DNA of 64,000 bases from Erpobdella octoculata (GCA_963978895.1 OZ022240.1:42460268-42524267), one strand, 5' to 3'; shown: positions 1-11,550, counted from the stretch's first letter. A program made the numbers and translations. The notes: generated from the letters alone by a model not told the origin.

Positions 1-202
1 CAGCTGTCTGTTGTGTTTCGGATAGTCATCGTATTCAAAGGCATAAGTATTTCAGCTTTAGCAGTAGCTTGAAAAATTGTTAAAAAAAAAATATGTCGGA
101 AACGTAGACGAAAGTATAGAAAGTATTGAAATTTTTTTCACGGGAGCGATAAAAATGATAGAAAAACCTCTAAATATTTTTCTAATAATGCAATAAATAA
201 TA

Positions 203-600
203 GATCTTCTTTCAATTTTTATAATTATTAATTAATTATTGCAAAATTTTATTCTCTTAAGAATGTATCACCCCCTACAAAATCTAATCAATAGATTTTT
301 AAATCAAATCAACTAACCAAATCAATATTTTGTTGGCAATACAATCAAGTTACGGCTTCCAAACACAATTTTGCTTATTTCAGTTTATTAAAAATATCGT
401 TTGTCTAAACATTTACTTCTTGCACCAGCCAGTAAAAGTTAGTGAGTAAGCTAGATACAGCAGACTATTGAAAACACTAGGCAGCTTCTAATATAAATTA
501 TAAAAATAATCGTGTATAATGTTCTGCTCTAGTGGTTTACAATACAGTTACAGCTGTTTTTAACATTTAATATTGGCGTCCAGACTTTATAGTAACAACA
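203..600. repeat. Dispersed repeat R4, copy 1
   Basis: A roughly 400-550 bp interspersed repeat, recognised because almost the same sequence recurs at 14208-14755 and 39149-39690, with a 3' part at 18618-18810. All copies share a stretch ending near a GACGTCCAGACTTTATAG motif. No coding potential or terminal repeat was seen, so the class is unknown. The first 200 bases of the window hold nothing I can identify. Confidence 0.6.
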
Positions 601-800
601 ACTAGAACTCAACAGCAAAGGTCCACAATCAGACCGTTAACCGTGATAAAGTCTACAATCAACGACATGAGTGTTGAAGACTTGAAGAAAATGCATCAAG
701 ATGACAAAAGCTTGCAAAGAGTCTTAAAGAAACAGCCACAACCAATTCATGAGAACATGTTGATGTGTGAAAAGAAATAAGAAATATATAGTACAGGGAT
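600..800 (+). mobile_element. Ty3/gypsy-like pol linker fragment, copy 1
   Basis: A short fragment nearly identical to 19785-20010. Read in one frame it gives a segment starting TRTQQQRSTIRPL and continuing MSVEDLKKMHQDDKSLQRVLK. This resembles linker regions in Ty3/gypsy polyproteins with repeated D/E-L-K and Q-x-D-x-S-L patterns. Only this piece is present here. The zinc knuckles and protease seen in the second copy are missing. It runs straight into a propeller remnant of a B-type gene. The class call rests on the better copy at 19236-20010. Confidence 0.45.
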
Positions 801-814
801 ACGAATAGCAAACT

Positions 815-2632
815 TATTATTGTCAACTAATGAAATTCAACAAAAACTCTTCAAAACCTTTAAACTAAAAAAAGATATGTAAAAGAGTTTTCAATTAGCA
901 AAATAAAGTTATATCTTGCAAAAGATTGTACAAATGTTTATGAAATTGATGTTTATTGCAACAATCATATGATTGTTTTTCTTTAATTAAATGAAGTTTT
1001 CAAATTCTGAGTGTTTAGAGGACAATGCTGGTTTATTTTAGAATTATTTGTTATCTATAACAGATTCAACATTAGAAATTTTATAATTGTTGTTGTAATA
1101 ACTATTAAAACCAGTGATGATCGAATGATATTGCAGAGCTGTTTGAAATCATTAGGAGATTGGAGTAAACAATGGGAAATTAAGCCAAATGCTGGTAAAT
1201 GTGTTGCGGTGAGATATGGACGCCAATTAAAAGATCGTCAGTTAAATAATATAGAAGAAGTGGAACTTAATTTTCTTGACAAAAAAGATTTAGGAGTTAC
1301 ATTCCAGAGTTCACTAACATGTGTAGATCACATTTATGAAATAATTAAAAAATGTTTTTCACTGTTAGGTTTAATTTCACGAAATTTTAAAGATTTGATA
1401 AAAGATTCTTTTATATTGATTTGTAAAGCTTTGGTTAGATCCAGATTGTAGTATGTAGTCAGTGTGTGGTCACCATGGAAGAAAAAAAAAGAAGCTATTG
1501 AAAGAGTCCAGAAGATAGCAACAAGGCATGCAAGGGATTGAAATATGAAGACAGGTTGAGAATGTTGAAGCTTCCTTGTTTAAAGTACAGAAGACTGAGG
1601 GGGGACCTGATCATGCTCTACAACTTTATTCAAGACAAAGAAGGACGTTTGTGTTTTCCTAATATAAAGATATCAGAAGAAAGAAGAACAAGAGGTCACA
1701 AATTCAAACTGGAAACACAAAGATTCAACGGCAACTGCAGAAAATATTTCTTCCTGACCAGATCGACTGCAATTTGGAACAACCTCCCTTCGAAAATCAT
1801 AGAAGCCGATCACGTTAATGAATTTAAAAGACTAATTGACTTTCATTTCAAATTAAGCGATATTATGTATAACTATGAAAAGGATTTTTAATAATATATA
1901 CATACATTTATTTATAGAACATATATATGAATATTTTATATAATTGTAGATTTGGGCATAGAGACTTAGAGTTTGCGCCCATCATTTCCTTTATGTTTAT
2001 GTTTAAAGTGCTGTTTGTCATTTTGTTTACTTTGCCAAAAAATTAAAGTAGAAGAATTATGATTTTCTCTATATTCTTTTAAAAAAATATTATATGTTTA
2101 CTGCAAATAAATAATATTATATTAGTTTTCTTTGGTGTTTTATTTTAAAACGTTCAATTGGCAACTTGTATATTTTGGGCTTACATTATTCTTGGTGATA
2201 ATTATACATATTTTCTTTTCTGATCGCTAGTTATTCGTGCTAAATACAATATTCACAAACACGTATTTTAATTGGATCCATCTATTTATTAATACATGTA
2301 GATACGTTTTTAAAGACAAAAAATTATTTGAAATTACACTAGAAAATGGAATAAAATTTCTCTCTGATGTACCAGAAAAATATTCTAGTCGTTATCAATA
2401 TTTAAGTGTTGATCATTTTAAAGAAAATTTTGCAATAGCATGTCGTGACAAACTTTATTTATTATCATTAAAGAAATTGATCCATTATTATTACCGAACG
2501 CAATTGAGCTAAATGCAGTCACAACTGATCACAATTCTAATTTATTCATAACTGATTGGTTTGTAAAAAAAATTCATGTCTTTGATTTTGATTTGAATTA
2601 CTTGAATTCATTTGATGCTCAATGTGCTTTTC
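815..2632 (+). pseudogene. B0: remnant of a B-type propeller gene, split by a LINE insertion
   Basis: Two pieces of the subfamily B propeller are present. The first, at about 815-1000, matches the start of the propeller (the TNEIQ and FSISK segments, then IDVYCN). The second, at about 2303-2632, matches the later blades (KLFEITLE, KENFAIACRDKLY, TTDHNSNLFITDW). A LINE reverse-transcriptase tail occupies the interval. The second piece has a 16-base deletion relative to the copy at 5731-8057, which shifts the frame, and it stops before the final FQL codons. The zinc-finger and coiled-coil parts are absent. It is a non-functional relic, useful only as evidence that the family is older than the LINE insertion. 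Confidence 0.75.
1010..2230 (+). mobile_element. LINE (CR1/L2/Jockey-like) reverse-transcriptase C-terminal fragment
   Basis: Frames at 1011-1451 and 1538-1891 read as the C-terminal part of a non-LTR retrotransposon reverse transcriptase. They show the WSKQW and KC spacing of the thumb region, DLGV, the segment RGDLIMLYNF, and a terminal module with WNNLPSKI. A stop at 1449-1451 interrupts one frame where related elements usually carry a tyrosine-preceding sense codon, and a frameshift near 1535 joins the two frames. The catalytic palm and endonuclease are missing, so this is a 5'-truncated copy, the usual outcome of LINE insertion. Sequence to about 2230 is plausibly its 3' UTR. It lies within the B0 remnant. 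Confidence 0.75.
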
Positions 2633-2639
2633 TACCAAC

Positions 2640-3060
2640 GTTTAGATTACTTAGAACTTTGAAACTTTCAGCATAGACATTGGTTATCTACGAAAATAAT
2701 ATTTAATTGTTTCCAAAGTGATTTATCATAATCACACATGACTGTCATTACAATAACCAACAGATAAGCTTCAACACGTATTCTCGCAAAAACATTCCAA
2801 CCATACTAACATAATGTTTCTTCTATTGCAAAAGGCAGAACATTAAATAGAAAAAGGTTTTATGTATAAAAATAAATTTTTATAACAATCTCGTGTCAAC
2901 ATTATTTTTAATTTTTAAATGAAGTAGAAAATGGAATGCAAAACAATAAAAGTAGGAGACGTGTAAACAAGTTTTATTTTTGTTGAAACTTGATAAAACT
3001 ATTATGCCAAGGTAGTCAATAATTCAAACCATTTTATGGGCTAAATATGAGAAAGTATAA
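2640..3060. other. Gene-less stretch, partly repeat-derived
   Basis: No coding region seen. A short piece near 2835-2880 resembles sequence at 44240-44320, where it precedes a copy of the B upstream repeat, so this is probably the frayed left edge of that duplicated block. Confidence 0.4.
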
Positions 3061-3061
3061 A

Positions 3062-5730
3062 TATTGTCATTAAAATAGTTTTAAAATTTGAAGACATCAG
3101 AAACTTGTCAAAAAATCTTTGCTTTTTGTTAATCGAAAAATAAAGATTATATTACTAAATGATAACTCTCCAAGCGTATTTTGCCAGTCTGGTAAAACTT
3201 AATACCTGGCCCACTGAAGAACAAATGTGCACGATAGCTATTTGCATAAGAGACTACGCTTCAACAAAATACCGATACAATGCAATAAGCAATTCTTTTT
3301 GAAACGTTTATTCATAGCTGTTAATGTTTTAAAGAGTTTGAAGCACAGGTTCTACTAGCTTGCACAAGAACATAACGTAAAACATGACTTCCTTGTATAA
3401 GCTGTCTATGAAGAAGCGTGCAAGAAGTTGGAAGATTATACTATCAGTGTCAATTAAATAATTATTTTGTTAGTTAAGTTTTGTTCACAATTAAATGTTT
3501 TATTTGATTATTGCTTGATTGTTATTTTTTAAATTGCCTAAACAACCGTTTTTCTTGCTTATTTATCGAAAGTAAGAATTTTATTGTTTCATTTTTTCAT
3601 CTACAAAACTGCATAATGTATTGAAAACAAATTGTCACTTTCCCGCTCCCGGTCATTTTCCCGCTCCCGTTCATTGCTAAGGTTTTTTTTAATTTTTTTA
3701 TAATAGTTTATAGTCCTTTACACTAGTTGTTTTAAGACTCAATTATTGCTAAGGTGTAATTAGGTCATTTTTAAAGGGAAATGCATTTTCTAAAATTAAT
3801 ATATATATATATAAATTTAATACGTCCACTTAAATAATATTTTCAAATTGTTTGTTTTATTTTTAGACAAGCGTTGTTTTTTTTTATTATACACGTATTG
3901 ATAGCCCTGTCTTTTGTAGTGCGTGGTTTCGACCCGGAGTCTTGTGAGGTTATCTTGAAAATACTGATTGCCTTAAGGTTATCTGCCAGTCCAGTCAAGA
4001 AGCATGAGAAGCATAAGAATCAAAGGTTTTGAGTTTTTTTTTGCAGGTGTATTGTTTGTCATGCACTGAGGCACCATAAGCCTTACACATACAGCAAAGC
4101 AGACAAGTTCTGACAGGACAACACTCATCTGACTGGGAGTTGGCCAGCTGAAGGCGGGCAAGAGACATCCATTGAGACCAATGGATTGCATCCACCAATG
4201 GAAACAACCCTTGGAGTATAACTACAAGTTAATTGAATTAATTGACCGGTAACTGTTGCTCCCGTGTTGTGTTAACTCTATGAAGCAAGGCTGAAGTGTC
4301 CTCTCCAAGGGCATGCTTAGGCAAAATAACGGAAAAAATCAGTAATTGCCCATGCAACTGATTCCATATTTTTACACAGCTGATTGATCCAAGGAAAAAG
4401 GCTAACCAGCATGACAAGTCACCAGCAACGTGTCCAAAGTTACCGAAACAAAACTGAAAGCAGCATCGGTTCGCCTTAGGAAATCCAACTGCAGATTTAT
4501 TGTTAGCTTTTCTCATGTGAGAGTATGGTCGCAAAGCAGCGAAGGTTTAAAATCAAAGTTTACCTTCTCCTAGATAGATGGCCATCCAAGGTTAACGAGC
4601 CCCATCTGCCCGAAGAATTTGGTTTTGAAGCGCCAGAGACTCGCCTGTCACCTTTTCGCCAGTCAATCATAAATAACATTGTACACACGGACATTTGTTC
4701 AACCTAACAAACTGTCTAGCAATGGTTTTTGATTATGGTAGGCTGTGGTTGAAATCGCCTCAGCCAATTCATTAAAGATTTCAATGAGAAATAGAAGTAA
4801 AAACTTGTTCAGGATTTGATAAGATGATAACAGAAAAATTAGACAATGATCAAACGTGAAATGAGAGGAATAAATGGCAATCATGAAACCGGTAGTTGAG
4901 TGAGAGTTGGGTGTTATCAAAATATCAAGAGAGTTTCCTTTCACAAAAATACGGGCCCTAATATGTTGAATCATGTTGAATTCGTCCAGAAAACCGGCGA
5001 TGTTACTATTGATGGAAGATGGTGTTCACATCACCGAACAAATATAGCTTTTTAGTAGAATGGGGTTCGAGAAGTAGTGTGAGGTCGTCAGCAAAACGGC
5101 TTAGAGGCCCAGGAGGGCGATATGCAATGACGATGATGAAATGATGTGTTACATTGGTGACCTAAATAACTAAATGTTCGAAACGAATAGTAGTAAAAGA
5201 TATTTAATAGTTTAAAATGAAAGTGATTGTGGTGAATGAGAGCAAGACTGGTACCTCTTGAAGCGTTTGGTGATACGCGATGTTGATGAATGACTGAAAA
5301 ACCAGGTAGTACGATGTCGTCCATATATAAATGCAAGGCATTTTCGATAAAAGTCATTTTGTTTGTCAAAATTGAGTTATTTACCATGTTCAACACGTAA
5401 ACTTTTGCATTGAGTTTTATTTTTTTACAGATGTTTCAAACAGCTTGTGTTATTTACTTTATGAAACTAAACATGAGTTTTTTCATAATAGTTTATAGTC
5501 CTCTACACTTTGTGTTTTGAGATTTAAATAGATGTATGAAGGAAATACCTAAGTACTTCCTGTCATGAATTCTAATTTGATTTTTAACTGTTGTTTCTCC
5601 TTTGGCCAGGCTTGGAACTATCTCGCAGTTTGAAATCATTTTAGCCACTTTACACTTTTATTTGACTTAAACAACAATACAACTAAATAGGATAATGGTC
5701 ATTGTAGGTGATTTTTCACTAAAACAAAAC
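3062..5730 (+). repeat. B-type upstream duplicated block, copy 1
   Basis: Long upstream region shared with the other B genes (20012-21672 and 48755-50407, with partial copies at 44330-44760, 45885-46170 and 54960-55589). Shared landmarks are a left edge at ATTGTCATTAAAATAG, a short GC-rich minisatellite near 3640-3675, an AT run near 3800, a TTTCGACCCGGAG segment near 3928, an antisense LINE endonuclease remnant and a pyrimidine-rich stretch ending in AG before CCAGGCTTGGAACT near 5600. This copy is longer than the others because it keeps about 1 kb (3985-5000) lost elsewhere. Minus-strand frames near 3979-4534 in that part are unassigned. Confidence 0.75.
4690..5400 (-). mobile_element. LINE endonuclease (EEP/APE-like) remnant, antisense to the B1 gene
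   Basis: Minus-strand reading gives, in order, a PGFSVIHQHR segment followed by RGTSLALIHH, then VYRPPGPLSRFADDLTLLLE, then GDVN, then KGNSLDILITPNS and FDHCLI. This is the motif order of the APE-like endonuclease of CR1/L2-type LINEs (RGG-ALI, YRPP, GDFN, LDL-I-T, SDH). The frame is interrupted and the conserved GDFN reads GDVN, so it is dead. The same piece recurs upstream of the other B genes, so it was present before the block duplicated. Confidence 0.65.
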
Positions 5731-8057
5731 ATGGAAAAATGTGGAATTTGTTTGAAAACAGTAACTACACATTTTTGCTTCAATTGCCAAATTAATTTGT
5801 GTTCATCGTGTTTGGTTTATCATGAAAAGATTCCAACAATATACAAACATGTTTTAACAATAAATACTTCAACTAAAGAGGAAATTATTACAACTTGCTA
5901 TTGTAAATCATGTCAGGAATTGAATACAAAAAATCTCAACATAGATGTCATAAAAGAACAACTGCATGCAATCAATGAACAAAAACTAAATGCTGCTAAA
6001 GAAGCTGAAAACTTAAAAAAAAAAACAAATTCAACAGCATTGTGAAGAAGTAAAGAATCAGTTTATTAAACATATTGATTCGTGTGAGAAAAAGATCAAT
6101 ACTGAAATTGATGAGAAATTGTTTAAAATTGAAGTACAGTTAAATATTCATCTGAAAAATGTTTTAAAGTTATTGAAAGAAATGGAAAAAAGAAATGACA
6201 AATGTCAAATAGTAGTCAAGCATTGTGATCCAACTATAATTTCTGAAATTAGAAAAACTATTAAAACGAAAATGTTTGTAGATGATTATAATTTTTCATC
6301 CCAAATCCATAGTTTGTTCACCGAATGTTTCAAAGAAAATTTGAACCTTACTTTTGAACCAAATATGTTAAACACTAAACTTTTCTCAAAAGAAATTATA
6401 ATACCCGACCTGAAACTTAAATATAAAAAAAGGAAGAAAAAGATTTACCACCTCGTAATATTGTTTTTGAAAAAGAATCGGATGTACATTGTGGGAGTTG
6501 TTTGCGTAAAGAGATAATTATTTCTTTGTGTTTTAATTGCAAATTGTATTTGTGTACATCATGTACAATTGGTCATAACAAAATTCCAGCAGCAAAAAAC
6601 CATGTTTTGACAGATATGAATTTGCATGCCAGAGAAGATAAAAATAGCATAAAAATATCATATTGCAAACCTTGTCAGACATGGGTTGACTGTGAAACTT
6701 TAGTTAAATATGAATCCTGCCCACTCAAAAAGTTTTATGAAACTAAAAAAGTATTTATAGAAAATTTATTTAAAAAACAATCTAAATTGGGCTACAACTT
6801 AGCTATCATAGAAAATATTTTAGAAGAATTTGTAGAAGAAAGTTTATTTGTCTATTGCAAAATTGAAGATTTAAAAAAAAACTTCAAAAACAATTTGAAG
6901 ATGTTAAAAATCATATCATCAAAAATATTGATTTGTACAAAAATGATTATGAAAGAATAATTACTGAAAAAAGCATTGAAATTAAAAAACAATTAAATTT
7001 GCATGAAAACGAGATATTACAACTTAAAGATAAATAAAAAGAAAAATGGAATGGATATGAAAATTGGTTCCAACATTGTAATCTTGTCAAATTTATTGAA
7101 CTGATTGAAAATAATTTGTTAAATGATGATTTGAAAGGGTTAGATGATGATGTCGGAAAATTTTGTAAAGAAACAAAACAAAAATATTCCGAATATTTGA
7201 GTGGAACGGTAATTAAATTTTTTGAACCAATTGAGCTGCACGAACAAATTTTTTTCTCACAAATTTCAATAGGAAAATTAAATCCAACTAATGAAATTCA
7301 ACCAAAACTCATCCTAACAAAAGAACTAAACAATCACTTCAGCAAGTTTTCAATTAGCAAAACAAAATTATATTTTGGATATAGTAATGGAAATATTTTA
7401 AAAATTGATGTTTATTGCAACAAATCTTTCTTCAATTGAGTTTGAACATCCTAAATACCAGTTTCATTTATATAACAATGTTTTATGTGTTGTACATAAC
7501 CCAGCATTAGAAATATATAATCTCGAAAAACAGAAGAATAGTCCTGATTGGAAAAAAACAATAAAGCATAGATTTGATGGATCAGAACATTTTTATTCAA
7601 CGGATAGTAACTTGTACTTTTTTAAAGACACAAAATTATTTGAAATTACACTAGAAGATGGAATAAAATTTCTCTCTAAATTACCAAAAAGATATTCTAG
7701 TCGTTATCCATGTTTAAGTGTTGATCGTTTGAAAGAAAATTTTGCAATAGCGTGTCGTGACAAACTTTATTTAATCAACTGCGATGGAAATATCATTAAA
7801 GAAATTGATAAATTTTTATTACCGAACGCAATTAAGCTAGATGAGGTGACAACTGATCACAATTCTAATTTATTCATAACTGATTGGTATAGAGAAAAAA
7901 TTCATGTCTTTGATTTTGATTTGAATTACTTGAATTCTTTTGATACTCAATGTAAATTTCCATGTTTTGGTATTGATTCATCGACCAATCGTGGTTTGGT
8001 GATTGGTGGTGAAAATTGTGGTGAAAAAATTGCTTATTGAACGTTTTCCAATTGTAA
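5731..8057 (+). pseudogene. B1: double B-box, coiled-coil, propeller gene with multiple frameshifts
   Basis: Complete footprint of a subfamily B gene, aligned by eye with the intact copy at 21673-24018. The start ATG is at 5731, since an upstream in-frame ATG at 5695 is not conserved. The first B-box (C-x2-C, C-x2-C, C-x2-C, H, H), first coiled coil, second B-box, second coiled coil and propeller can all be followed. Disruptions are frameshifts in adenine runs near 6018, 6428 and 6870, a TAA near 7035, a deletion near 7427 that removes the codons for a YGFLSSIEFE-like strand, and a shift just before the terminal FQL codons. The homopolymer sites mean assembly error should be considered for some, but the number and variety of lesions favour a true pseudogene. 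Confidence 0.85.
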
Positions 8058-8670
8058 CGTTTAGATTTCTTTGTATATTTAAACAATAATTAATTTGAAT
8101 TTTTTGGTTGTTTACATGTTTATGTTACAAAAGAAAATGTATAGCTGTACAGAATAGTTTAAAGGATTACAAACAAATTTGATTGATAAACTGAAATTTT
8201 ATTGCAAAAAATAAACGCCCATTTAAATTCCTTTTCATAAGTAATTTTGGATTTTTGTTTTTTTTTAAATTATGAAGTACTTTCCATCTTATAAAATTGT
8301 TAAAATGCATTGCATTTAATTTTTTTTCATTAATTTTTATTTTATTCAATTTTTAGATTTATTGAAAACATTTCAAATCACACATAAAATAAAATGATTT
8401 AAATCCTAAATAGCCTTTTAATTTAAAAAAAGTTGAATAATAATATTTGAAATTTATTTGTAAATTACTAGAATGTTTTAATTTGTGTAAATAGTTGAGT
8501 ATTGTCCTCTTGAAAGAAAATTTTGCTATTGCATGTTGTGATATATAAGCAAGCGCAATTACTGTATACGGACTAGCAACTGACAACAATTCTAGTTTAT
8601 TTGTAGATGAATTCATGTCTTTGATTTTCAATTAAATTTTTTGAACTCCTTCAATTTTCACAAAAGGTTT
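8058..8670 (+). repeat. B-type 3' flanking repeat, copy 1, with propeller remnants
   Basis: Conserved downstream sequence shared with 24019-24620 and, for its first 370 bases, with 58049-58430. It begins with TTTGTATATTTAAAC shortly after the stop and includes a candidate AATAAA signal near 8208. At 8500-8650 decayed propeller codons are readable (KENFAIAC, then TDNNSSLFVDE), so a second tandem gene end once lay here. Confidence 0.65.
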
Positions 8671-8749
8671 TCATCGAATAGAAACGAGAAATCATGAAAT
8701 ATTTAGCTGTGTTTCTTTGGAAAAACTCTCGATTTGCGTTTTCACAGTT

Positions 8750-8925
8750 GAATAAGCTTTCTTTAACCGATTGCAATGGAAATGTTATTAAACAAAGATA
8801 CATACCAGGTGTGTCTAGATTATCCAGAAGGACTTGATTGATATGGCAAACAGTTACAGCATAACAGATGTCCTTGACCCATAGTGCTTCTTAACCAGTT
8901 TTTTTAATTGTCACAAGCGCCATCT
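8750..8925. pseudogene. Propeller scrap (+) abutting a hAT transposase scrap (-)
   Basis: At 8750-8815 (+) the codons read LTDCNGNVIKQ, a propeller strand of this family. At about 8808-8925 (-) a frame reads KNWLRSTMGQGHLL, matching the C-terminal dimerisation region of hAT transposases and the better copy at 58490-58760. Both are tiny and non-functional. Confidence 0.5.
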
Positions 8926-8989
8926 ATGGAATAATTTGGAATTTACACAAATTTAAAAAAAGCGCCTTTTCAACTTGTTAAAAAATAAA

Positions 8990-9545
8990 TTTCAACTTGT
9001 TAAGAAATAAATTCACTTGCAAGAAGAACCCAACCAATGAAGCACAATACTGCTGGTTATGTAAGAAATGGGTTAATTTTAAAACGCTTTTAAATCATAG
9101 ATTCTGCTCACTTAAAAAGTTTTCACTGTTTAAAAAAAATCCTTTGTTTGTGGTTGTTGAATACGCTTTCTGCTCAAAATTGTTTGTTAAATATGATATT
9201 TTAAGTTATTAATCTTTTATATTAGCTTCACTATAGGATGTTTTGAGTTTTGTTTTAATTTAATAGCTATGTTTGTTTTGTTATGTAAGAAATGGGTTAA
9301 TTTTAAAACGCTTTTAAATCATAGATTCTGCTCACTTAAAAAGTTTTCTGTTTAAAAAAAAGTTGATAAAAATGTTAAACACAAAAACTCAAAAATAACT
9401 AACAATTTAGATAACAGAAACCTTGTATTAAAAGAAATTGTAAAACAATCCAATTTTGTTACTCAAAAAAGCGACAATTTAAAAAAACGAATTCAAGACT
9501 ATTGTGAAGGTATTAAATATCAAATTAATCTAAAACTTAAGTTTT
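8990..9545 (+). pseudogene. C0: decayed zinc-cluster and coiled-coil remnant, partly duplicated
   Basis: A frame from about 9002 contains the small zinc cluster with its family spacing: C-x2-C, eleven residues, H-x2-C (start YCWLCKKW, end NHRFC). It then jumps to a propeller end (VVVEYAFCSKLF), so the coiled coil and most of the propeller were deleted. A second copy of the zinc-cluster segment at 9281-9350 continues into coiled-coil codons up to about 9530, where a minisatellite interrupts it. Related full-length decayed copies are at 24954-25500 and 60926-61974. A fusion frame of 71 codons is open, but there is no support for expression. Confidence 0.65.
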
Positions 9546-9735
9546 TTTTCACTTTAATAATCAATTTTATTTTTATTACTTTAATAATCAATTTTATTTT
9601 TATTACTATAATAATCAGTTTTATTTTTATCACTTTAATAATCAATTTTATTTTTATCACTTTAATAATCAATTTTATTTTTATCACTTTAATAATCAAT
9701 TTTATTTTTATCACTTTAATAGTCATTTTTTTAAT
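9541..9735. repeat. 27-bp AT-rich minisatellite, about 7 units
   Basis: Head-to-tail copies of a 27-base unit containing ACTTTAATAATCAATTTTA, with few differences between units. On the minus strand it gives an artificial KLIIKVIKI repeat frame that is not a gene. Confidence 0.9.
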
Positions 9736-9756
9736 TACTTTATTCAATAATCAGTC

Positions 9757-9836
9757 ACTAGGGGCCCGGGGGAGAGGCGCTGGGGGTGCCACCGAAACTT
9801 TAGCCTATGGTCTCCAAATTCTTAAATTCGCCTCTG
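9757..9836 (-). mobile_element. hAT-like terminus
   Basis: Read on the minus strand the segment starts CAGAGGCGAATTTAAG and includes GCCTA and GGTGGCACC. This is like termini of hAT elements of the CAGNGGCGGATTTAGG type and like the related motif at 62036-62105. No transposase lies beside it. From 9840 to 10200 nothing else is recognisable. Confidence 0.35.
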
Positions 9837-10199
9837 AACGTAACAAAACTCATTTCTATAAGTATCCCGCTTCTGACACAAGTTGTTATAATATTGATAA
9901 CTGTACTCGGGTTCTTTATAAGATGATCCTTAATTTATTAGAAGTTAATATTCACTTAATCGAACTAAGTGTCTCAATAACTTTATTAGTCTTTATTTAA
10001 GCAGTTGCGTAAACTTAAATAAAACTTACTATCAATCATGTCAATTTAAAATATAGGAAAAATATTAGCATATTTAAATTCGGGGCCTGTAGTTTTCATT
10101 AAATTTTGTTATTAAAGTTTTACAAATATTAATAAGAAAAATTACATTTCATACTGGGAGGTCGCACACAATTTTAGTTAAATTATTTATTTTAAATTT

Positions 10200-10640
10200 G
10201 TTATATCAACTTCACCGCCTGTCTCGGTTGCTTGCTTGAATGCTTGCAAATCTTGGAAAAAATGTTTAACTAACTTTCGTCATCCAATCGAACTGAAATA
10301 TAAAATATAAACTCGATTTTCAAAACAATGCATTTTATTAAAAATTGAAATTTTTTCTCAAAAAAAATTGTAATTAAAAAAATATTCATTTTTGAAAACA
10401 AAATTAAGACAAGTACGATTAAATAAATATTTGATATATATAAATTTGAAAAGTGTTGTTTGAAAAAAATGCAATAAATCAAAAACCGGCAAATCTTAAA
10501 ATATATAAAAAAATTTGTAAAAAAAACTTAGTTTTTACGGCTTACTCGGTAAAATTTTATACTTCTAAAAAGAACTTAAATAAAAAAATTATCAAATCAG
10601 GCAATTTTTATAAACTTGGCGATAAATCTTGGGCTGCAAT
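10200..10640. repeat. Dispersed repeat R2, copy 1
   Basis: Shared with 26300-26335 (edge only), 38453-38800 and 38801-39010. Common features are a start near TTNACCGCC, a GTTTGCAAA segment and a TTATCCAAT segment followed by AT-rich sequence. The small frames inside are not supported as genes. Confidence 0.5.
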
Positions 10641-11540
10641 TTAAGTTAACATGTTTTCTACTTTGTCGTGTGGCATGCATACGATGGTGTGTGGTGAGTG
10701 TAGTCACGATCGGCAACTTTTGCTCACGACATTCACTCTCAATAACACGAATGCTTTTGAAAAACTCAGACTGAACTTTATAAACCATCTTAATTTGATT
10801 TTTTTCTTTATTGTGTGTTTTTATATATTTTAATACCAGAGCGGCTTCGCTCTCTTGAAATTAGAGATTTTGAACCGTGCATCATATAGTAATAGAGTAC
10901 TGCACGGCAACTCGGTCCAGTCCGTTTTATAAGCCAAAATTCAAGTTGTTTAATTTGAGCCCGGTCTGTTTTTACAGGCCTACAATTTCTATAAATTTTG
11001 CAAAAATTCTTGGCCTGTCCCATCTTGACTTAAGGTTTCGCCCGGCCCGTCTGAAGACGCTAAAATCACGGCCTTGACCGGCCCGTGGAAATTAAAAACG
11101 TTTTCGACTATCGTGGGTCACATATTTTAATTTTTATCTTAATAATAATCTGAATAAAGTTAATTCTCAGTGTTCCATCATTTAAAAAAAACTATTATTT
11201 AAATACACGTTTTATTACCGTTTAAAAGGTGAGTTGCATAGAAATTAATTTTTTAACACTAATATTAATTATTATCTGTAAAATGTATTTACTAAATTAT
11301 TACTTTTGATTTGTTTGAAATTAGAATTAAATCACGTTTTAACTAAATCAATAAAACAAATAAAAGTATAAAAACCAAGCAAAAATGAGTTCAATGAAAA
11401 GAGAAAGTCATAATCGTCTTAATTGAAAAGCATTCAACAAACAAGAATCTTTTATACCACGATAAAAAAATTTTTGGACTAAAACGAAACGAAAATCCTT
11501 TAAAACCCAAGTAAGACTGGGTAACAGAGCTAGTTATAAA
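10640..11540. repeat. Repeat R3 and A1 3' flank, shared with A2
   Basis: The block 10640-11540 recurs downstream of A2 at 15570-16320, and its first 250 bases recur at 62470-62720. Landmarks are a GAGCGGCTTCGCTC segment, an AGTACTGCACGGCAACTCGG segment, and near the A gene a hairpin ending in GAGCTAGTTATAA. It shows that A1 and A2 were duplicated together with about 0.9 kb of downstream DNA. Confidence 0.65.
11500..11534 (+). mobile_element. Helitron-like 3' terminus next to the A1 stop codon
   Basis: An AACCCAAGT-ACTGGGT hairpin-like stretch followed by CTAG and then T. Helitron 3' ends are typically a short GC hairpin followed by CTRR, inserted before T. The same motif sits at 16285-16315 and 63661-63694, degenerately at 36010-36040, and in reverse orientation at 33077-33110. 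The A1 stop codon is only about 17 bp further right. The class call is inference from the motif. Confidence 0.45.
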
Positions 11541-11550
11541 CAAATATACA

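Noticed and set aside
3920..3945. TTTCGACCCGGAG segment as a tRNA T-arm or SINE B box
   Set aside because: No A box or clover-leaf partner could be found within 100 bp in any of the three copies.
3979..4534. Minus-strand frames with a cysteine-rich segment resembling a CCHC knuckle
   Set aside because: Cysteine and histidine spacing does not fit C-x2-C-x4-H-x4-C, and the frames are interrupted; left as unassigned repeat sequence.
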